Assembly: GCF_003260195.1 (NCBI RefSeq)
Contig: NZ_QEIH01000009.1
Span: 124,001 to 188,000 of the forward strand
DNA length: 64,000 nucleotides
Source of the DNA: Lutibacter citreus
GTDB lineage: Bacteria; Bacteroidota; Bacteroidia; Flavobacteriales; Flavobacteriaceae
Direction of reading: 5' to 3'
Positions 8,216 to 16,843 of this stretch are shown here, piece after piece; within the stretch, counting starts at the first letter, position 1; each line of letters opens with the position of its first letter. Under the pieces are notes generated by a model. It had not been told where the DNA came from, did no database searches, and saw only the letters and a list, made by a program, of their open reading frames with translations. Made by a program: the position numbers and the translations under genes.

Positions 8216-9013
8216 ATGAAATATCAAACAGTTTTAAAAAAAATGAAAACTGAATTAAATGAAAAAGTTCAGTATTACTTAGATGTAGATAATGATTTTT
8301 TAAATTTGAATCAGTTGTTAGATAGAGAGTTAGAAATTAGCTTTGAAGGATATCAATGTTTATGCTGCGGAAAAGAGAAAAAAATATTTCGTCAAGGAAA
8401 CTGTTATGACTGTTTTTATGAGAATGCTGCGGTAGGAGATTGGATTATGAAACCTGAATTAAGTAAAGCACATTTAGGCATTGAAGACCGTAATTTGGAA
8501 TATGAAAAACAAGTACAATTAAAACCACATATTGTTTATTTGGCCTTGTCTAGCAATGTGAAAGTTGGTGTTACACGTAAAACTCAAGTTCCAACACGTT
8601 GGATTGATCAAGGTGCTAGTAAAGCAATTGAAATAGTTGAGGTGCCAAACCGCTATTTAGCGGGAATAACAGAAGTTGCCTTAAAAGAGTATGTTGCCGA
8701 TAAAACTAGTTGGCAAAAAATGTTGAAGAATAACCTTGTTGATGCTGATTTAATAGAAGAAAGAGAAAAGTTAAAAGCCTATATTCCAGAAGAAGCGCAA
8801 GATTATTTTTTAGCAAACAATAGTAAAGTTACAGAAATAAATTATCCTGTTTTAAGTTATCCTGTAAAGATTAAAACGTTGAATCTTGAAAAAACACCTT
8901 TTTATTCCGGTAAATTAAAAGGAATTAAAGGTCAGTATTTGTTGTTTGAAGATAATACAGCTTTTAATGTAAGAAATAGTGAAGGGTATAAGGTGATAAT
9001 AACCTTAAAATAA
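8216..9013 (+). CDS. DUF2797 family protein (zinc ribbon plus GIY-YIG-like fold)
   Basis: I chose the start at 8216 (MKYQTVLKKMKTE) because it matches the family N-terminus; an upstream ATG at 8159 would overlap the divergent gene. Four cysteines arranged as CLCCG and GNCYDC form a probable zinc ribbon around residues 44-66. Further on, VYLALSSNVKVGVTR, a conserved RWIDQGA and a later E..LK..V.D.T.WQ pattern resemble a GIY-YIG or T5orf172-like nuclease fold. That second resemblance is my inference. No biochemical function is known to me, and the protein is likely cytoplasmic. It converges on the small lipoprotein gene. Confidence 0.8.
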   Translation: MKYQTVLKKMKTELNEKVQYYLDVDNDFLNLNQLLDRELEISFEGYQCLCCGKEKKIFRQGNCYDCFYENAAVGDWIMKPELSKAHLGIEDRNLEYEKQVQLKPHIVYLALSSNVKVGVTRKTQVPTRWIDQGASKAIEIVEVPNRYLAGITEVALKEYVADKTSWQKMLKNNLVDADLIEEREKLKAYIPEEAQDYFLANNSKVTEINYPVLSYPVKIKTLNLEKTPFYSGKLKGIKGQYLLFEDNTAFNVRNSEGYKVIITLK

Positions 9014-9021
9014 AATAAGTG

Positions 9022-9378
9022 TTATTTTCTATCGTCTTGCCAAACTAATGTTTTTACAATATTACTTGTAAATACAGGGCAATTTCCGTCACCTTTACCA
9101 GTAAAACCGCCATCGGGAGAACAAAGAACTTTGCAATTTTTATTATATAAATAATTGTATTGGTCACAACAATCTGATGTAATATGAAAATAGGTGGCGC
9201 CGTTATCTACCCATTTCCATACCTCAGTTGGAGGATTGGTAACATTATTATTCATAATTGTTTCAATTTTATTTTCAATACAAGCTGGAATTTCTTCCTC
9301 TGAAACAGTCTTGTCGCAGCTTTTAGAAATAAATGAAATAACAATTATTAGAAATAAATATTTTATTATTCTTTTCAT
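9022..9378 (-). CDS. Small lipoprotein, DUF6970-like
   Basis: The 118-aa product begins with a lipoprotein signal peptide ending in SKSC, with the lipidated cysteine at residue 21. The mature part has several cysteines (SDCCDQYNYLYNKNC, KVLCSPDGGFTGKGDGNCP) that probably form disulfides in the periplasm or on the surface. The pattern recalls the DUF6970 family, which I name from memory and cannot confirm. Function is unknown. The gene stands alone, with about 150 bases of AT-rich DNA upstream. Confidence 0.72.
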   Translation of the reverse strand: MKRIIKYLFLIIVISFISKSCDKTVSEEEIPACIENKIETIMNNNVTNPPTEVWKWVDNGATYFHITSDCCDQYNYLYNKNCKVLCSPDGGFTGKGDGNCPVFTSNIVKTLVWQDDRK

Positions 9379-9531
9379 TTGGGGGTATTAATATAAATGT
9401 TTCTTTTTATTGATGACTAAGGTCATTTACTTTATGTTTCATTTACACTAGTATATCAACTAAACTATTATATTGTTACCTAGTATTAATTAGTATTCAA
9501 AAAATATGCCAAAATTATTTAACTGCTTGTT

Positions 9532-12117
9532 TTATTGTTTTTTAACGGTATCCTTCTTTTTTAATAAGCTTTTTAAAATGGTATTTGTTGAATTTTTTAT
9601 AACATCTTTAGAACTCGTTTTTGTTGAGTCATTTTCTTTTTTATTACCGTTTAAAATTTTAGTAATTTCACTAGTACCTTTATCTATTAATTTATTTTTT
9701 TGTTGATCAACTAATTGTTTTGTTAGGGTTGTAGCAGCTTGTTTTAAATTAGTTGTTACGCTTGGTTGTGTAAAAGAACCTAAAATGTTTGCGGTAATTG
9801 GAATGCTTATGTTGTCTTTTTCTTGTTCACTTAAATTTGCGATAAGGCTTGAAACTTCTGCTCCTAAGTATTTTGCAGGCACATTAAGGGTGATATTATA
9901 ATCCATTGTTTTATCAAAACCGTGTGAACCACTAATTTGAATAGGAATGTTTTTGTAATTTACGTTAAATGGTTTTATAGATACTTTACCATTTTCAAAA
10001 GATATAGAGGTTTTTATTTTTTCTAAATCAATATCATTTAAGTTTATAAAGTCTAAATTACTCCCTAATAAAGAAAGCGCTTTAGAGTTTTTAAAAGTGT
10101 TTTTTGAAGTTAATAATTCAGACAATGCATTTCCGCTTATGGTAGCTAAATTTGGTGTTAAATCATCATTTAAATTACCGGAAAATTTTAAATCTGAATT
10201 TAATTTACCATTCAGTATTTTAGCAATTGGAGCCAGCGCATTAAATAGTTCTAATTGAGTAAAAGATTGTGCAATATCAAAATTTTTAATATCCATATTA
10301 AATGCAAACGTTGGTGTTTTTGTTTTGGTTGAAACGTTTCCATTCATAATAATATTTCCATTAAATATATCTGATGATAAATTTTTTAAATCTGCTTTTT
10401 CATCTTTAATTACTAATATACCTTTTACATTTTTTAGCGTTAAATTATCGTAAATTACATTGCTGGCGGTTGCATTAATAGTGCAATCTAAGAAAGAAGG
10501 TATTTTTAATTGCTCTTTATTTGTATTTTGTGGTGTTTTTTCATTGGTTTCAGCATCCATAAAATCATTCAAATTAAAAGTATTTGAATTTAAATTGAAA
10601 TCTCCTTTTATATCTTCATTGTTTAATACAAAACCGATTAAATTTTCAATGGTTCCGTTCATTTTTAAATCGGATTTACCAGTTTTAGCTTCAAAATTAT
10701 TTAGTTGAACACTTTTGGTGTTGAAAGTTACTTTAGCATCTGAAATTTCAATGGGATTTGCCATTTCATTTCCTTCATATTTAAAATTCACCAAGGAAAT
10801 ATGGCCTGAGTTTTTTGTGTTTTCGTATTGCTTTTTCTCAATTGAATTCATATCAAAATCAGTTTCAAAATCTGCTTTTACAATTCCCTGTAAATCCTTA
10901 ATAGTTTCCATAGGGTAAGCTTTACTGATTTTAGCCAAGTTAATAATACCTTTTGCTTTTGCTTTAATTTTTGGATTGTTAATTATATTGCTAATAAAGG
11001 CGCTAGAGGTAAACGTGTCTTCATCAATTTTAAATGCTAAATTTTGGATATCAACCTTGGTGTCGTTTGTAATTCCAGTTGTGTTTAAAATTGTAGATTT
11101 AATTTGAATGTTTTCAATTGTTTTAGATAAATTAGGATATTTAAAACTAGCATTATTTGATGCAATATTAATGTTAAAGTTAGGAATGTATTTATCATCT
11201 ATAATTCCTTTTAACGTTCCGTTAAGTGAAAATTTACCACTTGTTTTTACATTACTAATATCTTTTGAATATTTTTCAGGAATTAAAGCTAAAAAGTTTT
11301 TGAAGTCTGATGAAGGTGTTTTAAAACTAAGATCTATTTCTTTATTGTTATCATTTAATTTAACAAAACCATCAAAAATTAATGGAAGTTGGTTTATTAA
11401 AGCTTCATTTTCTAAGAATGTAAATTTTTGCTGATTTAAATCCATTGCTATATTGGCATTTAATTGGATTGAATTATTTTTTAAATAACTTGTGTCTTCA
11501 TAATCAAAAGAAACATTAGAACTTGTTTCTGTTTTTAGTTCTGAAATGGCTTTAGAAAAATTACCGCTACCTTTATGGTTGAAATTTTCAAGTTTTAAAG
11601 CTATTTCTGAAGATACATCAGTATAATAAATGTTACTATTTTCAATAGAATATCCGTCTAGCTTTAACTTAATTCCACTATTTTCTGTACTATTTTCTGA
11701 AGTTGAAGTGGCACTTTCTTTCGTAATATTATAATTCGCCTCACCTTTTTTATTAATTAAAATATTAAATGCAGCTTCTTCAATAGTAATAAAGCTTACA
11801 TTTATCTCTTCAGAAGTGGATTTAAATAAACTAGAAATTGGAAATTTAAGAGAAAGAGCTTTTACGTTTGCCAAAGTATCTCCTTCAAAAGGTTTTTTTG
11901 TAGTAATTAAGAAGTTGTTTAAACTAACTTTAGCATTTGGAAAACTAGAAATTAAGCTAATATCCACATTGTTAAAATCTATTTTTGCATTTACATTATT
12001 GTTAGCAGTTTCTTTAATTAGCTCAACAATTTTGTCTTCAAAAAAATAAGGAATAGCTATTAATATTCCTAAAATAACAATTAGAATACCAATAATAATT
12101 TTTGCAGCTTTTTTCAT
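9532..12117 (-). CDS. AsmA-like outer-membrane biogenesis protein
   Basis: This 861-aa protein has an N-terminal signal-anchor helix (residues 5-27, Ile/Leu rich). The rest is repetitive beta-rich sequence with the AsmA-type C-terminal region (LNGKLNSDLKFSGNLNDDLTP, followed by a segment resembling GSHGFDKTMDYNITLNVP). AsmA-like proteins are long periplasmic beta-groove proteins thought to move phospholipids between inner and outer membranes (family knowledge). The C-terminus is a Lys/Asn/Thr-rich tail. It appears monocistronic, and the 5' untranslated region to the next gene is about 75 bases. Confidence 0.85.
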   Translation of the reverse strand: MKKAAKIIIGILIVILGILIAIPYFFEDKIVELIKETANNNVNAKIDFNNVDISLISSFPNAKVSLNNFLITTKKPFEGDTLANVKALSLKFPISSLFKSTSEEINVSFITIEEAAFNILINKKGEANYNITKESATSTSENSTENSGIKLKLDGYSIENSNIYYTDVSSEIALKLENFNHKGSGNFSKAISELKTETSSNVSFDYEDTSYLKNNSIQLNANIAMDLNQQKFTFLENEALINQLPLIFDGFVKLNDNNKEIDLSFKTPSSDFKNFLALIPEKYSKDISNVKTSGKFSLNGTLKGIIDDKYIPNFNINIASNNASFKYPNLSKTIENIQIKSTILNTTGITNDTKVDIQNLAFKIDEDTFTSSAFISNIINNPKIKAKAKGIINLAKISKAYPMETIKDLQGIVKADFETDFDMNSIEKKQYENTKNSGHISLVNFKYEGNEMANPIEISDAKVTFNTKSVQLNNFEAKTGKSDLKMNGTIENLIGFVLNNEDIKGDFNLNSNTFNLNDFMDAETNEKTPQNTNKEQLKIPSFLDCTINATASNVIYDNLTLKNVKGILVIKDEKADLKNLSSDIFNGNIIMNGNVSTKTKTPTFAFNMDIKNFDIAQSFTQLELFNALAPIAKILNGKLNSDLKFSGNLNDDLTPNLATISGNALSELLTSKNTFKNSKALSLLGSNLDFINLNDIDLEKIKTSISFENGKVSIKPFNVNYKNIPIQISGSHGFDKTMDYNITLNVPAKYLGAEVSSLIANLSEQEKDNISIPITANILGSFTQPSVTTNLKQAATTLTKQLVDQQKNKLIDKGTSEITKILNGNKKENDSTKTSSKDVIKNSTNTILKSLLKKKDTVKKQ

Positions 12118-12193
12118 AATTCAAACAGTTTTATCTTGTTCAAATAAAACGAAAAAAAATGAAGATTAGTGAAAATAATATGCTAAAATTTTA

Positions 12194-12883
12194 TTAATGA
12201 AATTCAATTTCTTCACCTTCTTTTAATTTAAACCGTTGTTTAAATAAATAAACAATAAAGTAAAGGATAGGAGTGTCTAAAAGTGCAATTATTATTTTAA
12301 AAACAAAACCACTTATTACAAGTGTGTTAAATAAACTCCATGGTAAAACTTTAAAACTACAAAGTAATGTAACCACGGTTAAAGTATCAATCAATTGAGA
12401 AGAAAAAGTAGAGAAATTGTTACGGAGCCATAAATGTTTACCGTTGGTTTTTCGTTTCCAAAAATGGAATATACGAATGTCAATAAATTGGGCGAATAAA
12501 TAAGCAAGCATTGATGCTAACACAGCAATAGGAGATAAGCCAAATACTTTAGTAAAGGTATCATTATCTACGGGAGAGGCTTCTATTGCAGGTGTGTAAT
12601 TACCTACTAAAATAATTAACATAGAGAAGAATGAAGCGAAAATACCAGCAATTACAACTTGGTTTGCTCTTTTCTTTCCGTAAATTTCTGAAATAATATC
12701 AGTAATTAAAAAAGTTATGGGATATGGTAAAATACCAACTGAAAGCTCAAATCTAAACCAACCAAAAGGATTCCAAAAGAAGAATTTTTGAAAAATTAAA
12801 TTTGAAGCAACTAATGCCGCAACAAACATAGATGTTAAAATAAGGTATATTGTAAAGGCTTCAGATTTAAGTTTGTGAGTCAT
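12194..12883 (-). CDS. Queuosine precursor transporter (YhhQ/DUF165)
   Basis: It is predicted to import 7-cyano- or 7-aminomethyl-7-deazaguanine for queuosine tRNA modification. The 229-aa protein has about six membrane segments. It carries the family motif around FLITDIISEIYGKKRAN and a later QFIDIRIFHFWK and SQLIDTLTV region. I placed the start at 12883 (MTHKLKSEAF); an upstream TTG extension would run through the promoter and start of the divergent fabD. Gene spacing suggests that it and fabD are transcribed divergently from the 75-base gap between them. Confidence 0.88.
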   Translation of the reverse strand: MTHKLKSEAFTIYLILTSMFVAALVASNLIFQKFFFWNPFGWFRFELSVGILPYPITFLITDIISEIYGKKRANQVVIAGIFASFFSMLIILVGNYTPAIEASPVDNDTFTKVFGLSPIAVLASMLAYLFAQFIDIRIFHFWKRKTNGKHLWLRNNFSTFSSQLIDTLTVVTLLCSFKVLPWSLFNTLVISGFVFKIIIALLDTPILYFIVYLFKQRFKLKEGEEIEFH

Positions 12884-12893
12884 TAGCAGTAAG

Positions 12894-12927
12894 TTGTTAC
12901 GAATATAGCAAATATTTTGTATTTTTG
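12894..12927 (+). promoter_or_regulatory. Promoter of fabD
   Basis: TTG at 12894-12896 and TATTTTTG at 12920-12927 with a 23-base spacer match the flavobacterial consensus. The predicted transcript begins about 25 bases before the fabD ATG at 12959. Confidence 0.5.
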
Positions 12928-12958
12928 CATTTTGAAATTTAAACCGAAAAATTATATT

Positions 12959-13843
12959 ATGAAGGCATATATTTTCCCTGGTCAGGGAGCACAATTTACT
13001 GGGATGGGAATGGATTTATACGAAAACTATCCTTTAGCTAAAGAACTTTTTGAACAAGCAAATGAAATTTTAGGTTTTGCTATAACTGATATAATGTTTA
13101 AGGGTACGGCAGATCAATTAAAACAAACAAAGGTAACTCAACCAGCTATATTTTTACATTCTGTAATTTTGGCAAAAGTATTGGGTGATGATTTTAAACC
13201 AGAAATGGTTGCGGGGCATTCTTTGGGGGAACTTTCTGCGTTAGTAGCAAATGGAGTTTTAACTTTTGAAGACGGACTTAAATTGGTTTCAAAAAGAGCC
13301 TTAGCTATGCAAAAAGCTTGTGAAGCACAAGAATCTACTATGGCAGCAGTTTTAGGATTGGATGATGCTGTTGTTGAAGAAGTTTGCGCAAGTATAGATG
13401 GTGTAGTAGTTGCTGCAAATTATAACTGTCCAGGTCAATTAGTTATTTCTGGAGAAATTGAAGCAATTGACAAAGCCTGTGCGGCACTTACTGAAAAAGG
13501 AGCAAGACGTGCTTTAAAATTACCTGTTGGTGGAGCATTTCATTCTCCATTAATGGCACCTGCCAGAGAAGAATTAGCAGCTGCAATTAAAGCTACTGTA
13601 TTTAGTGAGCCTACTTGTCCTGTTTATCAAAATGTAGTTGCAAAAGCAGTTATAAGTCCTGATGAGATTAAAGAAAATTTAATAGCACAATTAACAGCGC
13701 CAGTGCGTTGGACACAATGTATTCAAGCAATGATTGCTGATGGTGGTACTGAATTTATTGAAGTTGGTCCTGGTAAAGTTTTACAAGGATTAATGCGTAA
13801 AATAGATAGAAGTGTTACTGCAAGTGGAGCAAGTCTCAGTTAA
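12959..13843 (+). CDS. fabD: Malonyl-CoA:ACP transacylase
   Basis: It transfers malonyl from CoA to acyl carrier protein to supply fatty acid elongation. The start at 12959 gives MKAYIFPGQGAQ, the conserved N-terminus with the GQGAQ motif; an upstream in-frame ATG at 12917 lies inside the promoter. The catalytic serine is Ser88 in GHSLGE, and the catalytic His is in GGAFHSPLM. The 294-aa length is standard. It is a single-gene unit ending at a strong bidirectional terminator. Confidence 0.95.
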   Translation: MKAYIFPGQGAQFTGMGMDLYENYPLAKELFEQANEILGFAITDIMFKGTADQLKQTKVTQPAIFLHSVILAKVLGDDFKPEMVAGHSLGELSALVANGVLTFEDGLKLVSKRALAMQKACEAQESTMAAVLGLDDAVVEEVCASIDGVVVAANYNCPGQLVISGEIEAIDKACAALTEKGARRALKLPVGGAFHSPLMAPAREELAAAIKATVFSEPTCPVYQNVVAKAVISPDEIKENLIAQLTAPVRWTQCIQAMIADGGTEFIEVGPGKVLQGLMRKIDRSVTASGASLS

Positions 13844-13852
13844 GAATAAAAA

Positions 13853-13883
13853 TAAAAAAAAGCCGCTATTAGCGGCTTTTTTT
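13853..13883. terminator. Bidirectional terminator between fabD and a convergent gene
   Basis: AGCCGCT at 13861-13867 and AGCGGCT at 13871-13877 form a 7-bp stem with a 3-base loop. It is flanked by an A run on the left and a T run on the right, so it can stop transcription from both sides. Confidence 0.9.
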
Positions 13884-13889
13884 ATTTCA

Positions 13890-14462
13890 TTAATTATCAG
13901 TTAAAGTATAAGTAATAGTTAATATATCTGATTGATCTGAATTTAATTTTGAGTAATATTCTTTATCATTACTTTTTGTTAAATAATAAAGTACTCTATG
14001 TCCTTTGTCTGGTCCATTTCCAGTATAAGCACTTCCAATTCCTGTAATTAAATTAGTAACTTCGGAATCAGTTAACTTTAAAAGAGATGTTGGTGATTTT
14101 CCCATTTGTCCTTCACCTTTTCGAACATCTCTCCAAGCATAAATATTTAATTGTAATCCATCTGCAACTTTTCCATCAGTGATTTGAACACCTACGTTTC
14201 TAGAAGTACTTGATGAATTTACAATTGAAGAGTAATTTATCCACATATCATAATTAATATTTGAAATGTTTATAGCGCTACCTGCTTCAGTTGGTGCTTT
14301 TATATCAAATTTTAAATTTTTATCTTTTGAAGATTCTAAATCTAATAAAGCAACCTCTGGAATAGTAATGGATACACTGTGAGAGTATTTATTAGAGTTT
14401 TGAGAGTGTATTTTTATAATAGTTGTAAAAAAAATGATTAGTATTAATATTTTTGAATTCAT
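13890..14462 (-). CDS. Secreted protein of unknown function
   Basis: The 190-aa product has a signal peptide (MNSKILILIIFFTTIIKIHSQ). The mature sequence is rich in Ser, Thr and Asn with predicted beta character (VSITIPEVALLDLE, SDILTITYTLTDN), suggesting an extracellular or surface beta-sandwich protein. I do not recognise the family and see no catalytic motif. Upstream it has a -7 promoter element and a pair of direct repeats, so it may be under specific transcriptional control. It is flanked by terminators on both sides and is monocistronic. Confidence 0.7.
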   Translation of the reverse strand: MNSKILILIIFFTTIIKIHSQNSNKYSHSVSITIPEVALLDLESSKDKNLKFDIKAPTEAGSAINISNINYDMWINYSSIVNSSSTSRNVGVQITDGKVADGLQLNIYAWRDVRKGEGQMGKSPTSLLKLTDSEVTNLITGIGSAYTGNGPDKGHRVLYYLTKSNDKEYYSKLNSDQSDILTITYTLTDN

Positions 14463-14486
14463 AATTTTCGAGGTTTAATTATACTC

Positions 14487-14494
14487 CAAAAGTA
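14487..14494 (-). promoter_or_regulatory. -7 promoter element of the secreted-protein gene
   Basis: On the minus strand this reads TACTTTTG, a perfect TAnnTTTG match, 25 bases upstream of the start codon. No TTG is found at the usual distance upstream (the nearest is TCG), which suits a promoter needing an activator. Confidence 0.45.
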
Positions 14495-14542
14495 TATTTG
14501 TTTGTGGAGGATACGTCGAAAATTAAGATGGAAAAGGTTTAA

Positions 14543-14574
14543 CTATCGATAAACGGTAAATAGCTATCGATAAA
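14543..14574. repeat. Tandem direct repeat, candidate activator-binding site
   Basis: CTATCGATAAA occurs at 14543-14553 and again at 14564-14574, a period of 21 bases or two helical turns. The core TATCGATA is palindromic. The pair lies about 80 to 110 bases upstream of the secreted-protein start codon. The spacing is typical of LytTR-type response-regulator sites; the assignment is inference. Confidence 0.5.
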
Positions 14575-14581
14575 TTGGGGT

Positions 14582-14619
14582 AAAAAAAAAGCCTCTGAAT
14601 TTCAGAGGCTTTTTTTTTA
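14582..14619 (-). terminator. Terminator of the galE operon
   Basis: GCCTCTGAA and TTCAGAGGC (14591-14609) form a 9-bp stem flanked by A and T runs. On the minus strand it starts right after the galE stop codon and is followed by a run of nine T residues. Confidence 0.88.
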
Positions 14620-15624
14620 TAAAGTTTCCTGCCATTTCCATGCAGAAAGTAATGCGTCATCTAAAGTTAATTCAGTTTGCCAACCTAATTCTTCTTTAGC
14701 ATAATTAGTGTCAGCATAAGCAGCAGTAATATCTCCAGCTCTTTTATCTACTAATTTATAGTTTACTTTTTTACCTGTAACTTTTTCAAAAGATTTAATT
14801 ACTTCTAGTACAGAGTTTCCTTTTCCTGTACCTAAATTAAATACCTCATACTGTGCTTTGTTGTTATTTTCAATTAGCCTTTTTAAAGCAACAATATGTG
14901 CTTTGGCTAAATCTACTACGTGAATGTAATCACGTACAGCAGTTCCATCAACAGTATCATAATCACTACCAAATACAGAAAGCTCTTTACGTATTCCAGC
15001 TGCAGTTTGCACAACAAAAGGAATTAGGTTTTGAGGAACACCAATTGGTAATTCTCCAATTTTAGAAGAAGCGTGCGCCCCAATTGGATTGAAGTAACGT
15101 AGTGCTATTGCTTTTAAATCTGATATTTTAGTAGTGTCTTTAATAATTTCTTCACCAATTTGCTTTGTGTTTCCATAAGGAGATTCAGCAGGTTTTATTG
15201 GTGCGTTTTCAGTAATTGGTAACTCATCAGCTTGTCCATAAACTGTACAAGAAGAACTAAAAATGAAATTATTTAAATTGTTAGCTTTTAATTCTTGTAA
15301 AATATAAATTAAACTTCCAAGGTTGTTTTCATAATATTCTAATGGCATTTGTACGCTTTCACCAACTGCTTTTGAGGCTGCAAAATGAATCATACCATCT
15401 ATTTTATTAGTAGCGAAAAAATTTTTAACAGCTGCTTTTTCTCTTAAATCTATATTGAAATAAGTGGGTTTTGTACCTGTAATAGATGTGATTTTATCAA
15501 GCACTTCAATACTTGAATTTGATAAATTATCAATTATTAAAACTTCAAAACCTTCGTTTTGTAATTCTACTACTGTGTGAGATCCAATAAATCCTAACCC
15601 TCCTGTTACTAATATTTTTTCCAT
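14617..15624 (-). CDS. galE: UDP-glucose 4-epimerase
   Basis: It interconverts UDP-glucose and UDP-galactose (or the N-acetyl forms) for surface polysaccharide or galactose metabolism. The NAD-binding motif GGLGFIGSH is at residues 8-16. The catalytic YxxxK is Tyr150 and Lys154, and Ser124/Ser125 in FSSSCTVYG complete the triad region. The length of 335 aa is typical for GalE. It lies two bases downstream of a DegT-family aminotransferase gene and ends at a strong terminator. This pairing points to nucleotide-sugar synthesis for cell-surface glycans. Confidence 0.92.
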   Translation of the reverse strand: MEKILVTGGLGFIGSHTVVELQNEGFEVLIIDNLSNSSIEVLDKITSITGTKPTYFNIDLREKAAVKNFFATNKIDGMIHFAASKAVGESVQMPLEYYENNLGSLIYILQELKANNLNNFIFSSSCTVYGQADELPITENAPIKPAESPYGNTKQIGEEIIKDTTKISDLKAIALRYFNPIGAHASSKIGELPIGVPQNLIPFVVQTAAGIRKELSVFGSDYDTVDGTAVRDYIHVVDLAKAHIVALKRLIENNNKAQYEVFNLGTGKGNSVLEVIKSFEKVTGKKVNYKLVDKRAGDITAAYADTNYAKEELGWQTELTLDDALLSAWKWQETL

Positions 15625-15626
15625 AA

Positions 15627-16757
15627 TTATTTATTTATAAAATCATTTACTGTTTTTGTTATAAACTCTAATTGCTCCTTGTCTAATTCTGTGTGCATTG
15701 GTAATGAAATAACAGTATTTTTTAATTCATTTGTCGCTACAAAATCAGCTTCATTATAACGTTCATCAGCATATGCTTTTTGGCTGTGTAATGGAACTGG
15801 ATAATAAATTGCATTTGGAATTCCATTATCTAATAAATGTTGGTGTAATTCATCACGTTTTCCATTCAATATTTGCAAAGTATATTGGTGAAAAACATGG
15901 GTTGTATAATCACTAACTGCAGGAGTTACAATATTTTTGTTTGAAGAAAATGCGTTTGTGTAAAATGCAGCTGATTTTTGACGAGCTTCACAATATCCGT
16001 TTAATAATGGTAATTTAACTCTTAAAATAGCAGCTTGTATACTGTCTAATCTAGAATTTACACCAACTACATCATGGTAATAACGTTTATACATACCGTG
16101 GTTTACCATTCCTCTAATAATGTGAGCTAAATCGTCATCATTAGTAAAAATTGCACCACCATCACCATAACAACCTAAGTTTTTTGAAGGGAAAAAAGAA
16201 GTTGTCCCAACATGTCCAATAGTTCCAGCTTTCTTACTAGATCCATCTTTAAAAGTGTAGCTAGATCCAATTGCTTGAGCTGTATCTTCAATAACAAATA
16301 GGTTATGTTCTTTTGCAATTTCTAAAACGGCTTCCATATTAGCACATTGTCCGTATAAGTGAACTGGTACAATAGCTTTAGTTTTTGGAGTAATTGCTTT
16401 TTTAATTGCATCAATATTTATATTGAAAGAGTCTTTTTCAACATCAACTAAAACAGGTGTTAAGTTTAATAAACCTATTACTTCAACTGTTGCGGCAAAT
16501 GTGAAATCTGCGGTTATTACTTCGTCTCCAGGTTTTAAACCTAATCCCATTATTGCAATTTGCAAAGCGTCTGTACCATTGGCACAAGGAATTACATTTT
16601 TAACACCTAAATATTCTTCTAATTCTTTTTGAAAAGCGTGGACTTCAGGTCCGTTTATATATGCTGTAGATTTTAAAACTTCTAAGACTTTTTCGTCTAT
16701 TTGTTTTTCTATTTTAGTGTATTGACCCTTTAGGTCAACCATTTGTATTTTATTCAT
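15627..16757 (-). CDS. DegT/DnrJ/EryC1/StrS family sugar aminotransferase
   Basis: This PLP-dependent enzyme of 376 aa most likely aminates a keto-nucleotide sugar. Hallmarks are the N-terminal MVDLKGQY, GTDALQIA, DFTFAATVE, IEDTAQAIG and the PLP lysine at Lys192 in SFFPSKNLGCYGDGG. Relatives make amino sugars for O-antigen or capsule, but the specific substrate cannot be told. It is the first gene of a two-gene operon with galE, driven by a clear promoter at 16784-16814. Confidence 0.88.
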   Translation of the reverse strand: MNKIQMVDLKGQYTKIEKQIDEKVLEVLKSTAYINGPEVHAFQKELEEYLGVKNVIPCANGTDALQIAIMGLGLKPGDEVITADFTFAATVEVIGLLNLTPVLVDVEKDSFNINIDAIKKAITPKTKAIVPVHLYGQCANMEAVLEIAKEHNLFVIEDTAQAIGSSYTFKDGSSKKAGTIGHVGTTSFFPSKNLGCYGDGGAIFTNDDDLAHIIRGMVNHGMYKRYYHDVVGVNSRLDSIQAAILRVKLPLLNGYCEARQKSAAFYTNAFSSNKNIVTPAVSDYTTHVFHQYTLQILNGKRDELHQHLLDNGIPNAIYYPVPLHSQKAYADERYNEADFVATNELKNTVISLPMHTELDKEQLEFITKTVNDFINK

Positions 16758-16783
16758 TATAAGAAAGTTTCTATTCTAACGAA

Positions 16784-16814
16784 CAAAAATACAATAAATG
16801 AGCATGTTATACAA
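16784..16814 (-). promoter_or_regulatory. Promoter of the sugar aminotransferase-galE operon
   Basis: On the minus strand, TTG (16814-16812), a 20-base spacer and TATTTTTG (16791-16784) match the flavobacterial consensus exactly. The start codon lies 27 bases downstream. Confidence 0.65.
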
Positions 16815-16843
16815 TTAATAAATGTTATAAAAGCTATAACGTT

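Noticed and set aside
12884-12994. N-terminal extension of the queuosine transporter from a TTG codon
   Set aside because: It crosses the fabD promoter and start codon and adds 37 residues without membrane-protein character.
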